64,000 nt of DNA from Shewanella benthica (GCA_023284085.1 JAKVHY010000031.1:16045-80044); one strand, 5' to 3'. Positions 18,794 to 27,981 are shown, numbered from the stretch's first letter. The notes: generated by a model from the sequence alone, not told the origin. Numbers and translations are program-made.

Positions 18794-20385
18794 AATGCAC
18801 TTCCTGTTATGGCGTACGCAAGTACTTGGGCTAATGGCTGCTCTAGCATGTCCAATAGTGGTTGTGGGTGTATACCCAAAAGTATCAAGCCTGCAGCGAT
18901 CGACATGAGTGTCAACTTCTCCTTCAGGCTAAGGTCTGGGTATGGACTGGGGAGGGCCGGTGGTTTTGCGTGTTCAGCCACTTTGGCGCTTGCTTGCTCA
19001 CTCGTCGATGTGAGGGGGATTCTTGTGTCTGCTGTGGAGGCCGGGCTTTCCAAGTCTGAGCCTTGGGTTCGAAAAGGTCCGAAGAAACTTTTTTGAATCA
19101 TGCGCAGGGAATACACTGCGCCAAGTATCAAACCCAAGGAGGCAAGAACGGCAAAACTAGCGTGCTGTTCTAAGGCGCCGACCAGTACGAGAAATTCTCC
19201 GATAAAATTACCCAACCCCGGCATGCCTAGGGAGGCGATGGCGAAGAAGAGCCCCATGGCGCTCAGTTGAGGTAAATAGCGCCATAAGCCGGCAAATTGA
19301 TGCAGATCCCGGCTATGAAACCTTTGTTGTATCAGGCCGACTAACATAAACAGCGCCGCGCTACTCAGGCCATGGGCGAGCATCTGCATCACGGCGCCCT
19401 GAAGGGCAATCATGTTGAGGCTAAAGCAACCTAAGAGTACGAAGCCCATATGGCTCACACTCGAGTAGGCCACGATGCGTTTCAAGTCATGTTGAGAAAA
19501 AGCCATCAAGGCGCCGTAGATGATGCTCAAAACGGCGAGGCTCATCATCAGTGGCGACCAAAACTGCACCGCGTCGGGAAACAGAGGGAGTACGAATCGT
19601 ATGATGCCGTAACCACCTGTCTTTAAGAGTATTGCCGCCAATATAATACTCGCCGGAGTGGGGGCTTGGGTGTGGGCATCGGGTAACCAAGGGTGAAAGG
19701 GAAAGGCGGGCAGCTTGACCAGAAAAGCGATAATAAAACCTAAACAGATCCAGATTGCCATCGGGGAAGAGATGGGCGCAAGAATTAACACATGGTAGTT
19801 GAAGCTAAGCAGGCCTGTTTCCTGATAATGAAATACCACTAAGGCTAGGGTGCTCAGTAGCATCAATAATCCGCCAGCCTGGGTAAACAAGAAGAATTTT
19901 AGCGCGGCATATCGACGATTTTCATGTCCCCATATGGCAATAAGAAAATACATGGGAACCAACATGACTTCCCAGAAGACGAAGAAGAGTAGCAGATCCA
20001 TCGCCAGAAAAACGCCGATGATCCCGGCCAAGGTCCAGAGAAAATTAAAGTAGAAGAATCCCTGATGTTTGTCAATCTCACACCAGGCAGAAGAGAGGGC
20101 GACGAGACCCATCAATAGGGTCAGTAATATCAAGACCAGGCTAAGACCATCCATGGAAAAGTGAGCCGTGATGTTAAACCTGTCAATCCAGACATGGCTC
20201 TCATCGAAAAGCCACTGACTGCTTCGGGCAAGTGGGCTGGTCAATGTCAAAATGCCTAAATAGGCCAAGCTACCCAGGAGTGTGAACAGAGATATCCTGC
20301 GTGGCAAGTTTGGATTAAAACCTTGACTGTACCAAGCCAGCAGTCCGCCCAGGAGTGGAATTAAGATTAACAAAGATAACGTCAT
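18790..20385 (-). CDS. nuoM: NADH-quinone oxidoreductase subunit M
   Basis: NuoM is a proton-pumping membrane subunit. The 531 residues include the conserved core (FWEVMLVPMYFLIAIWG with the essential glutamate, LPAFPFHPWLPDAHTQAP, and RIVAYSSVSHMGFV). I use ATG 20385, with GGGGAG seven bases upstream and an ATGA overlap with nuoL; the longer TTG frame (20400) is less likely. The protein exceeds E. coli NuoM (509) because of a hydrophilic Ser/Thr/Ala/Pro-rich insertion of about 40 residues before the last membrane helix (from about GSDLESPAST to PYPDLSLKEK). Confidence 0.96.
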   Translation of the reverse strand: MTLSLLILIPLLGGLLAWYSQGFNPNLPRRISLFTLLGSLAYLGILTLTSPLARSSQWLFDESHVWIDRFNITAHFSMDGLSLVLILLTLLMGLVALSSAWCEIDKHQGFFYFNFLWTLAGIIGVFLAMDLLLFFVFWEVMLVPMYFLIAIWGHENRRYAALKFFLFTQAGGLLMLLSTLALVVFHYQETGLLSFNYHVLILAPISSPMAIWICLGFIIAFLVKLPAFPFHPWLPDAHTQAPTPASIILAAILLKTGGYGIIRFVLPLFPDAVQFWSPLMMSLAVLSIIYGALMAFSQHDLKRIVAYSSVSHMGFVLLGCFSLNMIALQGAVMQMLAHGLSSAALFMLVGLIQQRFHSRDLHQFAGLWRYLPQLSAMGLFFAIASLGMPGLGNFIGEFLVLVGALEQHASFAVLASLGLILGAVYSLRMIQKSFFGPFRTQGSDLESPASTADTRIPLTSTSEQASAKVAEHAKPPALPSPYPDLSLKEKLTLMSIAAGLILLGIHPQPLLDMLEQPLAQVLAYAITGSAL

Positions 20386-22286
20386 CTTATGACTCCCCAA
20401 GCGATAGCTAAGATGCTGAATAAAATCAGACTGGCGCTGTAACGTCTTAGTTGCCCCGTTTGCAGCCGATTGAACATCAGGTGAAGGCGATAGCTGACTG
20501 TCTCGAGTGCTCGAAAACTGGCATCGATAATGTCATGGCGATTGAGGTAAGTGAGTTTTTTAAAAGGTGTGATAAATACACTTGAGAACAAGGTATCAAA
20601 GCCCCAGCCTGAATGTATAAAACGACCTAAACCCACTCTATTGACTGGTTTGTCCCCTCTTGTTTGACCAAACAGAAACCAGGCTAAGATCACACCGATT
20701 AACGGCACTAGGATAGGTAACCCATGTTCGAGAAGCGTCAGGCCTGAAGATGAGTCAAGGGTTAACTCGCCAAACTGGTGTAAGATCCCTTGTGGCTGTA
20801 TGCCGCCGAATAAAGCCAGAATCATCAAGACAATAAGGACTGCCCCCATAACCGCCGGGGTTTTATGGCTAGGCGCATGGCCAGGCTTTCCCATAAAGAT
20901 AATAAAGAATAACTTGCCACTGTATAGCGCGGTAAATAATGCGCCTAATAAGGCTCCCCACCATAAGAGTGGCTGCTCAGCCATTGCCACCTGCTGTAAA
21001 ATTAACTCCTTGCTGAAGAATCCCGATGTCATGGGCAGAGAGGCCAGAGCGGCGCAGCCTATGGCAAAGCTCAGAGCCAGTAAAGGCAGCTTCTTTCTCA
21101 GGCCGCCCATCTTCATTATGTCTTGCTCATGGTTCATGCAATAGATCAATGCCCCGGCGCTGAGAAACAGTAGGGCCTTGAAAAATGCATGGGTCATCAG
21201 ATGAAAGATTGCCGTGGATGCGGCGCCTACGCCTAAGGCTAAAAACATATAGCCAAGTTGACTGATGGTCGAGTAAGCCAATATGCGTTTAAGATCCGTT
21301 TGAAACAGTGCCGAAGTCGCGCCAAGCAGTAGGGTCAATACCCCAATAATGGCGATAAACATCAATACCTGAGGGGCGAGTTGGTACAGGGCATCATTTC
21401 TTGCTATCAAGTATATACCGGCGGTCACCATAGTCGCCGCATGAATGAGTGCACTGACCGGTGTCGGACCCGCCATGGCATCGGGTAACCAGGAGTGTAA
21501 TGGCATCTGCGCCGACTTTCCCGCGGCGCCGGCAAATAAGAGCAAGCATGAAAGTGCAATTAACTGGTTTTCTCCAGCGGTATTAGCCTGTAGAAATACT
21601 TGAGATTGCTGCTGTATCTGCTGAATATTTACGGTATCGAACTGATAAAACAGCAATATGATTCCGATTAACATGGCGGTGTCGCCGATGCGGGTGATGA
21701 TGAAAGCCTTGTTGGCAGCCCTGTTATTGTCCGTTTTCTGATACCAAAAACCAATTAATAGATAGCTGCACAGGCCCACGCCTTCCCATCCCAGATAGAG
21801 GAGCACCAGATTGTCGGCAAGCACCAGAATTAGCATGGAGGATACAAACAGGTTTAAGTAAGCGAAGAAGCGGCATTGATCGGCATCTTGGATCATATAA
21901 CTTGCCGAATAAACATGGATCAGGGCGCCGATGCAGCAGATGATGGTGATCATCACCAGGGATAAGGGGTCCAGATACAGGCCAAAGCTCAGCTTGAGTG
22001 AGCCTGCATGTTGTGAAGCTAATTCTGAGGTGCCAATACTCAGCCACTCTCCCAAGGAAGCCTGAATGATAAATAACTCTTCATCCCAGACTTGTACATT
22101 GAGTAGAAGGGCTAGCAGGGCTGCCAGGCTGACTGAGCTAACCCCGAGTATTCTTGTCCACCGCTCATTGGGCTGAAATAAAATCAATATTGCCGCGCTG
22201 CACAGGGGAAGCAGAGGAATGGCCATCAACAGATTATTCATCAATAGGTCATTCATCAATAGATCATTCATAAACAGACTATTCAT
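20382..22286 (-). CDS. nuoL: NADH-quinone oxidoreductase subunit L
   Basis: NuoL is the distal proton-pumping subunit with the long lateral helix. The 634 residues include GWEGVGLCSYLLIGFWY, AQMPLHSWLPDAMAGPTPVS and RILAYSTISQLGYM. AAGGGA four bases before ATG 22286, one base past the nuoK stop, supports the longest start. The N-terminus is then a fourfold pentapeptide repeat (MNSLF-MNDLL-MNDLL-MNNLL) encoded by a 15-bp minisatellite, which relatives are not expected to share; canonical sequence resumes at MAIPLLPLC. Confidence 0.96.
   Translation of the reverse strand: MNSLFMNDLLMNDLLMNNLLMAIPLLPLCSAAILILFQPNERWTRILGVSSVSLAALLALLLNVQVWDEELFIIQASLGEWLSIGTSELASQHAGSLKLSFGLYLDPLSLVMITIICCIGALIHVYSASYMIQDADQCRFFAYLNLFVSSMLILVLADNLVLLYLGWEGVGLCSYLLIGFWYQKTDNNRAANKAFIITRIGDTAMLIGIILLFYQFDTVNIQQIQQQSQVFLQANTAGENQLIALSCLLLFAGAAGKSAQMPLHSWLPDAMAGPTPVSALIHAATMVTAGIYLIARNDALYQLAPQVLMFIAIIGVLTLLLGATSALFQTDLKRILAYSTISQLGYMFLALGVGAASTAIFHLMTHAFFKALLFLSAGALIYCMNHEQDIMKMGGLRKKLPLLALSFAIGCAALASLPMTSGFFSKELILQQVAMAEQPLLWWGALLGALFTALYSGKLFFIIFMGKPGHAPSHKTPAVMGAVLIVLMILALFGGIQPQGILHQFGELTLDSSSGLTLLEHGLPILVPLIGVILAWFLFGQTRGDKPVNRVGLGRFIHSGWGFDTLFSSVFITPFKKLTYLNRHDIIDASFRALETVSYRLHLMFNRLQTGQLRRYSASLILFSILAIAWGVIR
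22224..22286. repeat. 15-bp minisatellite at the nuoL 5' end
   Basis: Four imperfect 15-bp units, each starting with a CAT (an ATG on the minus strand) at 22226, 22241, 22256, 22271 and 22286. All five ATGs are in frame with nuoL. Confidence 0.92.
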
Positions 22287-22287
22287 A

Positions 22288-22590
22288 CTATCCCTTCAGC
22301 TTAGTGAGTTTATCGACATCAAGATCTTGCTGTTGCCGGTAAATATGAATAACCAAAGCCAGGCCAACAGCGACTTCACAGGCGGCCAGCGTGAGGATGA
22401 ATAGATACATGAGTTGCCCATCGACATTGCCATGCAGACTCGAGGCTGCGACAAATATCAGGGCTACGCCATTGAGCATTATTTCCAGTGAGATCAGCAT
22501 AAAGAGTAAATTTCGGCGGCTAAGTAAGCCGAACAGACCGATAGCGAACAGCACACCACTTAACACCAGTATCCAAGTGATCTCTATCAT
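22288..22590 (-). CDS. nuoK: NADH-quinone oxidoreductase subunit K
   Basis: A 100-residue membrane subunit with three helices, the same length as in E. coli. The two conserved membrane glutamates of this subunit are visible (SLEIMLNGVAL and LAACEVAVGLAL). NuoK is in the proton path between the quinone site and the antiporter-like subunits. Its ATG overlaps the nuoJ stop. Confidence 0.97.
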   Translation of the reverse strand: MIEITWILVLSGVLFAIGLFGLLSRRNLLFMLISLEIMLNGVALIFVAASSLHGNVDGQLMYLFILTLAACEVAVGLALVIHIYRQQQDLDVDKLTKLKG

Positions 22591-23339
22591 CTGTGTTCAC
22601 CTCTAGTTTGCTGGTTCGTCTGTGCCTGACTCGGTTCAATTTTGGCGAGGGTGAATTCGCTAGTTCTTGATGATGTTGAATGGGACTTATTGCCTTGCTT
22701 GGTGATGTCGTTGACACTGATGTCTGGGGTGAATTCAGTAGAACTTGAGCTGTGTGCTAGATCTGTTTCAGAATCAGGGACCTTCGTTGAACCTGACTTG
22801 TGTATCGGCGTAGCTTCAGTATCCGGCTTACTGCCTTGTTTGGTGATGTGGATGGCGCTGACAAGCGCGGCCAGCAGCATGATGGCAGCTAGCACGACCA
22901 GAACCCGATAGGAGCCGAAGAGCTGTATGGCCAGTTGTTTCACCGTTTGATTCACAGGTAATAGGCTAGTGAGTATTTCTTGATGTAGACCTACCGAGCC
23001 TAAGGAGATCAAGATGAGCTCTATGACCAATAGTGCTGATAATATCAGGGGACCTTTAGCCACCTTAGGATTAAACAGTTGCCGCTCGGCGGCCAAACTG
23101 CGTTCACCCTGGTGCAGCATCATGGTGACAAATACGAACAGCACCATGACGGCGCCAGCGTAGACAATGATCTGCAGTGCAGCGGCAAAAGGCGAGCCCA
23201 GCAGGAAGAAAATCAGCGCGATGGCCAACATCATGGTGACCAGATACAGCAGAGCATGTACCACATTATGGGCGCTTACAGTGAGAAGCGCCGATATGAT
23301 GGCGACGGCAGCTGTGATGAAAAATATAATGTCAATCAT
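22587..23339 (-). CDS. nuoJ: NADH-quinone oxidoreductase subunit J with extended C-terminus
   Basis: The first 165 residues hold the five-helix NuoJ core (HNVVHALLYLVTMMLAIALIFFLLGSPFAAALQI, IVYAGAVMVLFVFVTMML). The last 80-odd residues are a polar Ser/Thr-rich tail, so the protein is 250 residues against about 184 in E. coli. The tail contains an imperfect internal repeat (ITKQGSKPDT and ITKQGNKSHS, each with a later SSxTSEFT-like element), suggesting growth by duplication. The reading frame is supported by 4-base overlaps with nuoI and nuoK. Confidence 0.95.
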   Translation of the reverse strand: MIDIIFFITAAVAIISALLTVSAHNVVHALLYLVTMMLAIALIFFLLGSPFAAALQIIVYAGAVMVLFVFVTMMLHQGERSLAAERQLFNPKVAKGPLILSALLVIELILISLGSVGLHQEILTSLLPVNQTVKQLAIQLFGSYRVLVVLAAIMLLAALVSAIHITKQGSKPDTEATPIHKSGSTKVPDSETDLAHSSSSTEFTPDISVNDITKQGNKSHSTSSRTSEFTLAKIEPSQAQTNQQTRGEHR

Positions 23340-23851
23340 GGCAACAGACTCCTGACATTGATGGGAGCTTGCTCGTCGATGGCCTCACCTTTTGCCTTGC
23401 CAGTTATCGCCTTACCACTGACCTTATAGAAATTATACTCGTGATACTTTCCCGGCCCAGAAATCAGCAGGTGATGCTTCTCGTAGACCAGGTTTTGCCT
23501 GTCATATTCCGCCATCTCAAAATCAGGCGTGAGTTGAATCGCGTGGGTCGGACAGGCTTCTTCGCAGAAGCCGCACATGATGCAGCGGGAAAAGTTGATG
23601 GTGAAGGTTTTAGCCTCCCAGCGTCCGTCGGGTTTCTCAGTTTTCTCTACCGAGATACAATCGACAGGACAGGCGACTGAGCAGAGATTGCAAGCGACGC
23701 AACGTTCCTCACCATCGGGATCTCGTGTCAGCACAATACGGCCTCGATATCTGGGAGAGAGGTAAGGTTTTTGCTCCGGGTACTGCACCGTATCGGCGGG
23801 GGTGAAGGTATGCTTCAAGATGGTGATCAAGGTTCTTATTTGGCTAAGCAT
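23336..23851 (-). CDS. nuoI: NADH-quinone oxidoreductase subunit I
   Basis: A 171-residue ferredoxin-like subunit of the peripheral arm that carries clusters N6a and N6b. Two [4Fe-4S] motifs are intact: CVACNLCSVACPVDC and CIMCGFCEEACPTHA. It passes electrons toward NuoB near the quinone site. It follows nuoH by 14 bases and overlaps nuoJ by 4. Confidence 0.97.
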   Translation of the reverse strand: MLSQIRTLITILKHTFTPADTVQYPEQKPYLSPRYRGRIVLTRDPDGEERCVACNLCSVACPVDCISVEKTEKPDGRWEAKTFTINFSRCIMCGFCEEACPTHAIQLTPDFEMAEYDRQNLVYEKHHLLISGPGKYHEYNFYKVSGKAITGKAKGEAIDEQAPINVRSLLP

Positions 23852-23865
23852 GATCTACTCTCCTG

Positions 23866-24822
23866 TTAGAAACCAAATGTTAACTGCCATAGGGCGGTCA
23901 ACAGTAGATTGAGTAAAGTGAGCGGCAATAATACCGCCCAGCCCAGTCGCATCAGTTGATCGTATCTGGGCCTGGGTATGGCGGCTCTCAGCAGAATGAA
24001 GAACACCACAAAAAATCCTGTTTTTAATAGGAACCAGATAATCGGTGGCAGCACGGGCCCTTGCCAGCCACCGAAATAGAGAGTGGTGATGAGCGCGGAG
24101 ACAAAGATGACGCCCAGGTATTCACCGATGAAGAACATGCCAAATTTCATGCTGGAATACTCGGTATGAAATCCTGCCACTATCTCAGTTTCGGCCTCGG
24201 GTAGATCGAAGGGCGCACGGTGACTCTCCGCCACACCCGCGATAAGAAACAGCACAAAACCAAGGGGCTGACTCAGAATAAACCAGTAATTTTCCTGAGC
24301 CGCCACTATGTCGTTGAGGCTAAAACTGCCTGTGATGACGACGACTCCCATCAGAGCCAGCCCCATAAATACTTCATAGGAAAGCATTTGCGCCGCGGTT
24401 CGCATCGCGCCCAGCAGGGCATATTTACTGTTGGAGGAGAAACCCGCGAGCATGATGCTGTAAACCGACAGTGAGCTCAGCGCCAGAATAAACAGTAAGG
24501 CATTATCGAAATTGGCTATCTGAATATCCGGTGAGAAAGGGATGATGGCGAACCCGAGCAAGGTCATTATCATCAAGATCATCGGCGCGATAACGAACAG
24601 GGCCTTATCGGCGAAGGGGGGGATCCAATCTTCTTTAGTGAAAATTTTTATCATGTCGGCAACCACTTGCAAGAGTCCCATCGGGCCGACCCGATTTGGC
24701 CCCAATCTATCTTGCCAGACAGCGAGTAATCGTCTCTCGAGCCAGGTAGACCAGGCTGCACACAGCAGCAATAGCAGCAAAACGCTGATGGGCACCAGTA
24801 ATACCTCATAGGGCGTCATCAT
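23866..24822 (-). CDS. nuoH: NADH-quinone oxidoreductase subunit H
   Basis: NuoH forms the membrane part of the quinone chamber. The 318 residues have about eight helices and the motifs WLERRLLAVWQDRLGPNRVGP, RAPFDLPEAETEIVAGFHTEYSS (split in the family's loop region) and ALIPRPRYDQLMRLGW-like C-terminus. Two adjacent ATGs (24822 and 24819) are possible; GGGGAG is two bases from the first and about five from the second, so 24819 may be the true start. Its upstream region is unusual: 198 bases from nuoG, filled by repeats of the nuoG 3' end. Confidence 0.96.
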   Translation of the reverse strand: MMTPYEVLLVPISVLLLLLLCAAWSTWLERRLLAVWQDRLGPNRVGPMGLLQVVADMIKIFTKEDWIPPFADKALFVIAPMILMIMTLLGFAIIPFSPDIQIANFDNALLFILALSSLSVYSIMLAGFSSNSKYALLGAMRTAAQMLSYEVFMGLALMGVVVITGSFSLNDIVAAQENYWFILSQPLGFVLFLIAGVAESHRAPFDLPEAETEIVAGFHTEYSSMKFGMFFIGEYLGVIFVSALITTLYFGGWQGPVLPPIIWFLLKTGFFVVFFILLRAAIPRPRYDQLMRLGWAVLLPLTLLNLLLTALWQLTFGF

Positions 24823-24925
24823 GCTCCCCCATTTCCTTGAGTGAGATTATCTTGGCTCGCTGCCCCAGTAAGGTGAAAAGGATGAATAATCTAGTGGGCA
24901 CCTGTGACATATCATGTAGGACCAT
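24806..24925 (-). CDS. Mini-ORF B, copy of the NuoG C-terminal tail
   Basis: A 39-residue frame between nuoG and nuoH, running into nuoH and stopping at TGA 24806-24808. AGGAGG lies six bases before its ATG (24925); a second in-frame ATG is at 24910. Its sequence (SQVPTRLFILFTLLGQRAKI) matches the end of NuoG (QVPTRLFTLLGKRAKI). It arose from tandem duplication and may be the ancestral nuoG end. Whether it is a functional peptide or a translational bridge to nuoH is not known. Confidence 0.35.
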   Translation of the reverse strand: MVLHDMSQVPTRLFILFTLLGQRAKIISLKEMGEHDDAL

Positions 24926-25118
24926 CACTGTCCTCCTTAGCCTTGAGTGTGAGTGGCGTTATCTTGGCTCGTTTACACAGCATGAAAAGGATGAATAATC
25001 TAGTGGGCAGCTGTGACATATCATGTAGGATCATCACAGTCCTCCTTAGCCTTGAGTGTGAGTGGCGTTATCTTGGCTCGCTTACCCAGCAAGGTGAATA
25101 ATCTAGTGGGCACCTGTG
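24833..25118. repeat. Tandem array of the nuoG 3' end (about 110-bp units)
   Basis: Three imperfect direct copies with periods of 112 and 109 bases (the landmark CTTGGCTCG occurs at 24851, 24963 and 25072). The rightmost copy is inside nuoG; the other two fill the nuoG-nuoH gap. Copies two and three differ at only two positions across about 60 bases near CCTCCTTAGCC, so the duplication is recent. Confidence 0.95.
24912..25034 (-). CDS. Mini-ORF A, copy of the NuoG C-terminal tail
   Basis: A 40-residue frame starting inside the nuoG end (ATG 25034, AGGAGG six bases upstream) or just after the nuoG stop (ATG 25019). It ends with TGA at 24912-24914 and overlaps mini-ORF B. The core SQLPTRLFILFMLCKRAKIT and the ending KAKEDSDGPT copy NuoG's own QVPTRLF...KAKEDCDDPT. 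It has a strong ribosome site, but no evidence shows a function. Confidence 0.35.
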   Translation of the reverse strand: MILHDMSQLPTRLFILFMLCKRAKITPLTLKAKEDSDGPT

Positions 25119-27981
25119 CTACGGAGGGCGACATCTGTTGATTGAATGTGCACATAAGCCTGGCATCGCTATGCTCAGCTTGGATCTGAGCTTCTTCTCC
25201 TTCGATGAGGTTCAATGAGGCGGCAAGGCTTGGGTGGATTTTTAGGCTGGGCTCTGGGCTCATGGAGTGTATCGACGATGAATAGCTCGCCAGCTCAAAA
25301 TCGGTATATAGGTTCGACGAAGGTATTAAACGGATGCTGGCACTGGTTAACGCTGAGCTATTAGTTTCCTTTCGACTCGCATTAGTTGCTGGCATGTTGT
25401 TTTTATTGTTTTCTTGCTCAGATTGATGTTCGTCTGGGCATGCCGGCTGGCTCGATGGGGAGGTTTGAGAGAAAAGCGTGATCCCCAAGGTCCAGGGGGA
25501 GTGACTCATATTGCCGAAACGATTGGCTCCTTGATCTGAGTTCCATTTTGGTGACCAGGCATTAGCCGGTAAGACAGTGATCATCTGTACCTGGCTCTGA
25601 CGAAATCCCTCGACTCCTTCCATAGATTGAACAAAAGGCGTGCCAGAAGCCGATATTGGCATCTGCTCTTTGACATCATTAACGGCATGTATCGCCGTTC
25701 TGGCACTGGCTCGTTTGGGTTGGCCGGCGATACGGAACGGGGAGCCTTGATTGATATGAGCGAGTTCAGAAAATGTCTCTATGGGGGCCAGTATGGGGAA
25801 ATGCTGAGATAGCCAGTGATGGATCTCTGCCGGATGATGTAAATCCGTCAGATCAGCGAGCCAGAACCAGGGCATCATGGGTTGATTAAGCCCGGAGAAG
25901 GTAGCAAACCCATGCTGTAATCTTCCTTCTGAGCTGAGGTAACAGCCTTGGGATTCGGCAAAAGAGCCGCTTGGCAATATCAGATCTGCCATCTGAGCGG
26001 TTGGGGTTAACATGTGATCTATGACGATTATATTATCTATCGCATCCAATGCGGCTTCTAGTTGCTCGGCCTCCATGTAGCGATACAGATCTGTCTCTAA
26101 AATAATCAAGGTATCAGGGGCTTTATGGGCTGAGTCTTCTCCCTCTTGGCCCATGACTCTGGTGATGAAGGAGTCGATACCCAGATATTTCGCCTCAGCT
26201 GCCTCATCCTTGATAAGCAGGCCAAAATGAAGATCGTTTACCTGCTTGGTCACACCATAAAAACCCGCATGGGACTTAAGCTGTTTGAGCAAACTTGCAA
26301 TGTTAAGGCTAGCGCCGAGCAGCGCCGGGTCTTGACTCTGAAGGCCAGTGATCACCATGGGAGCGTCGGCAGTTAACAGGGCATCGACGATGCGCCGGGC
26401 CGAAGCTGAATATGACTCTGTATTTGTGTGTGTTTCTATGTCGTCAAGGCTCTTGGTTTCTTCAAGGCTGTTCGTTTCTTCAAGGTTCTTTGCTTCGTCA
26501 AGTCTGTGCGCTAGCAGAGTTTGTATTTCTTCGAGCAAGATCACTTGCTCATCGGGGGAAATGATCACTTCCTCAGTTGCCAAACTGGACAATTGACTGG
26601 TATCGCTGGCGATAATCGCTAAAGGTGAGCGGGTCGTTTGCGCTATATTCCTCACCGCGCCATCTTGCCAATCGGCTATGCCCAGTTTAGCGGCATTGTC
26701 TATCCCTAGGTTACGGCTCATCTGCCTGATGGCGAGTGCGAGCCTGGGCGCCGTGTGGCTAATGTCTTCATTGATTATCAGGGCGGCGTCGCAAGCTTGG
26801 GCCTGTTTGATGGAAAATGGACTGACGCTATTGTTCTGATAAGCACTGCACAGCATGTGCAGCATCTGGACTTGTAGGTCCGGCACGCCCAGATAAAAGT
26901 TGTCCTGACCCACCAGTTTCATCAGCGCGGCATTATTTTCTATCTGTGTTCTGGCGGAGCCTATGGCAATGCACTTGCCTAATGCTTGCTGATTAAGCGC
27001 GGTTTCCTGGTTATCGATAATTGCCGGTGAGAGGAGCTTGGCTAGATGCTGCTTGGCTTCACTAGTGGACAGGATCGCGGAACACTTGTCGGCGTTATTG
27101 CGCAGCAAGGGAGCATCGAGTCGCTCACTGTGATTGACATGTTCATAACCAAATAAGCCAATGTTGCACAGAAAATGACCGTTGATCTCATCATGCCTGC
27201 GGTTAGTTATCCTGCGCACCTTGCGTTCTCTTTCACTCACGGTGATGTTGCAGCCCAGGCTGCAGTGGGGGCAAATGGTCGGGGCAGTTTGTAGATCCCA
27301 TTTGCGTATGTAGTGTTCGGAGAAGGGTTTATCGGTAAACACCCCGGTCGGGCAGACCTCGGCCAAGTTGCCTGAAAAGCTATTTTCAAGGGCTCCGGGT
27401 GTTGCCCGGCCAAAGTAGAGATGGCTTTTCGAGCCAAACACATTGAAGTCGTCTCCACCACAGTAGTCCCGATAGAAACGGACGCAGCGATAGCATCCGA
27501 TACAGCGGTTCATCTCATGATTGAGCATGGGACCTAAATATTGATTTAGGTGGGTGCGTTTCTTGCCTGTGTAACGTCGGTTGATATGGCCACTGATGGC
27601 GGTCATATCCTGCAAATGACAATTCCCCCCCTCTTCACACACAGGACAGTCGTGGGGGTGCTGGGTCATGATGGCTTCGATATTGGTCTGTCTAAATTGT
27701 CTTGATTGAGTATCTTGCATCGAGATGACCATGCCATCACATACTGGGGTCATACACGCCATGACCAAGCGGCCGACCTTGTCCTCATCATTTAGATACT
27801 GCTTTACCGCGCATTGCCTACAGGCGCCCACTGAGCCCAGCTCCGAATGCCAACAGAAATAAGGCAGATCTAATCCCAGTGTCAGACAGGTTTGCAGCAG
27901 ATTTTCATTTGGTGATACTCGGTAGGCCTGGTTATCTATGGTGATGCTGACCATGTCTGTTTCAGTGTTGAGCGTATTCAT
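25021..27981 (-). CDS. nuoG: NADH-quinone oxidoreductase subunit G
   Basis: NuoG carries several Fe-S clusters of the peripheral arm. Visible are the N-terminal 2Fe-2S domain (YFCWHSELGSVGACRQCAVKQ), the N5 motif (HPHDCPVCEEGGNCHLQ), N4 (NRCIGCYRCVRFYRDYCGG) and the N7-type CPHCSLGCNI, followed by a molybdopterin-oxidoreductase-like fold. At 986 residues it is longer than E. coli NuoG (908), with an acidic repeat insert (LEETNSLEETKSLDD) and a polar stretch near residues 850-890. ATG 27981 is chosen because GAGGGG lies five bases before it and it shares one base with the nuoF stop; GTG 27984 is too close. Confidence 0.95.
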   Translation of the reverse strand: MNTLNTETDMVSITIDNQAYRVSPNENLLQTCLTLGLDLPYFCWHSELGSVGACRQCAVKQYLNDEDKVGRLVMACMTPVCDGMVISMQDTQSRQFRQTNIEAIMTQHPHDCPVCEEGGNCHLQDMTAISGHINRRYTGKKRTHLNQYLGPMLNHEMNRCIGCYRCVRFYRDYCGGDDFNVFGSKSHLYFGRATPGALENSFSGNLAEVCPTGVFTDKPFSEHYIRKWDLQTAPTICPHCSLGCNITVSERERKVRRITNRRHDEINGHFLCNIGLFGYEHVNHSERLDAPLLRNNADKCSAILSTSEAKQHLAKLLSPAIIDNQETALNQQALGKCIAIGSARTQIENNAALMKLVGQDNFYLGVPDLQVQMLHMLCSAYQNNSVSPFSIKQAQACDAALIINEDISHTAPRLALAIRQMSRNLGIDNAAKLGIADWQDGAVRNIAQTTRSPLAIIASDTSQLSSLATEEVIISPDEQVILLEEIQTLLAHRLDEAKNLEETNSLEETKSLDDIETHTNTESYSASARRIVDALLTADAPMVITGLQSQDPALLGASLNIASLLKQLKSHAGFYGVTKQVNDLHFGLLIKDEAAEAKYLGIDSFITRVMGQEGEDSAHKAPDTLIILETDLYRYMEAEQLEAALDAIDNIIVIDHMLTPTAQMADLILPSGSFAESQGCYLSSEGRLQHGFATFSGLNQPMMPWFWLADLTDLHHPAEIHHWLSQHFPILAPIETFSELAHINQGSPFRIAGQPKRASARTAIHAVNDVKEQMPISASGTPFVQSMEGVEGFRQSQVQMITVLPANAWSPKWNSDQGANRFGNMSHSPWTLGITLFSQTSPSSQPACPDEHQSEQENNKNNMPATNASRKETNSSALTSASIRLIPSSNLYTDFELASYSSSIHSMSPEPSLKIHPSLAASLNLIEGEEAQIQAEHSDARLMCTFNQQMSPSVAQVPTRLFTLLGKRAKITPLTLKAKEDCDDPT

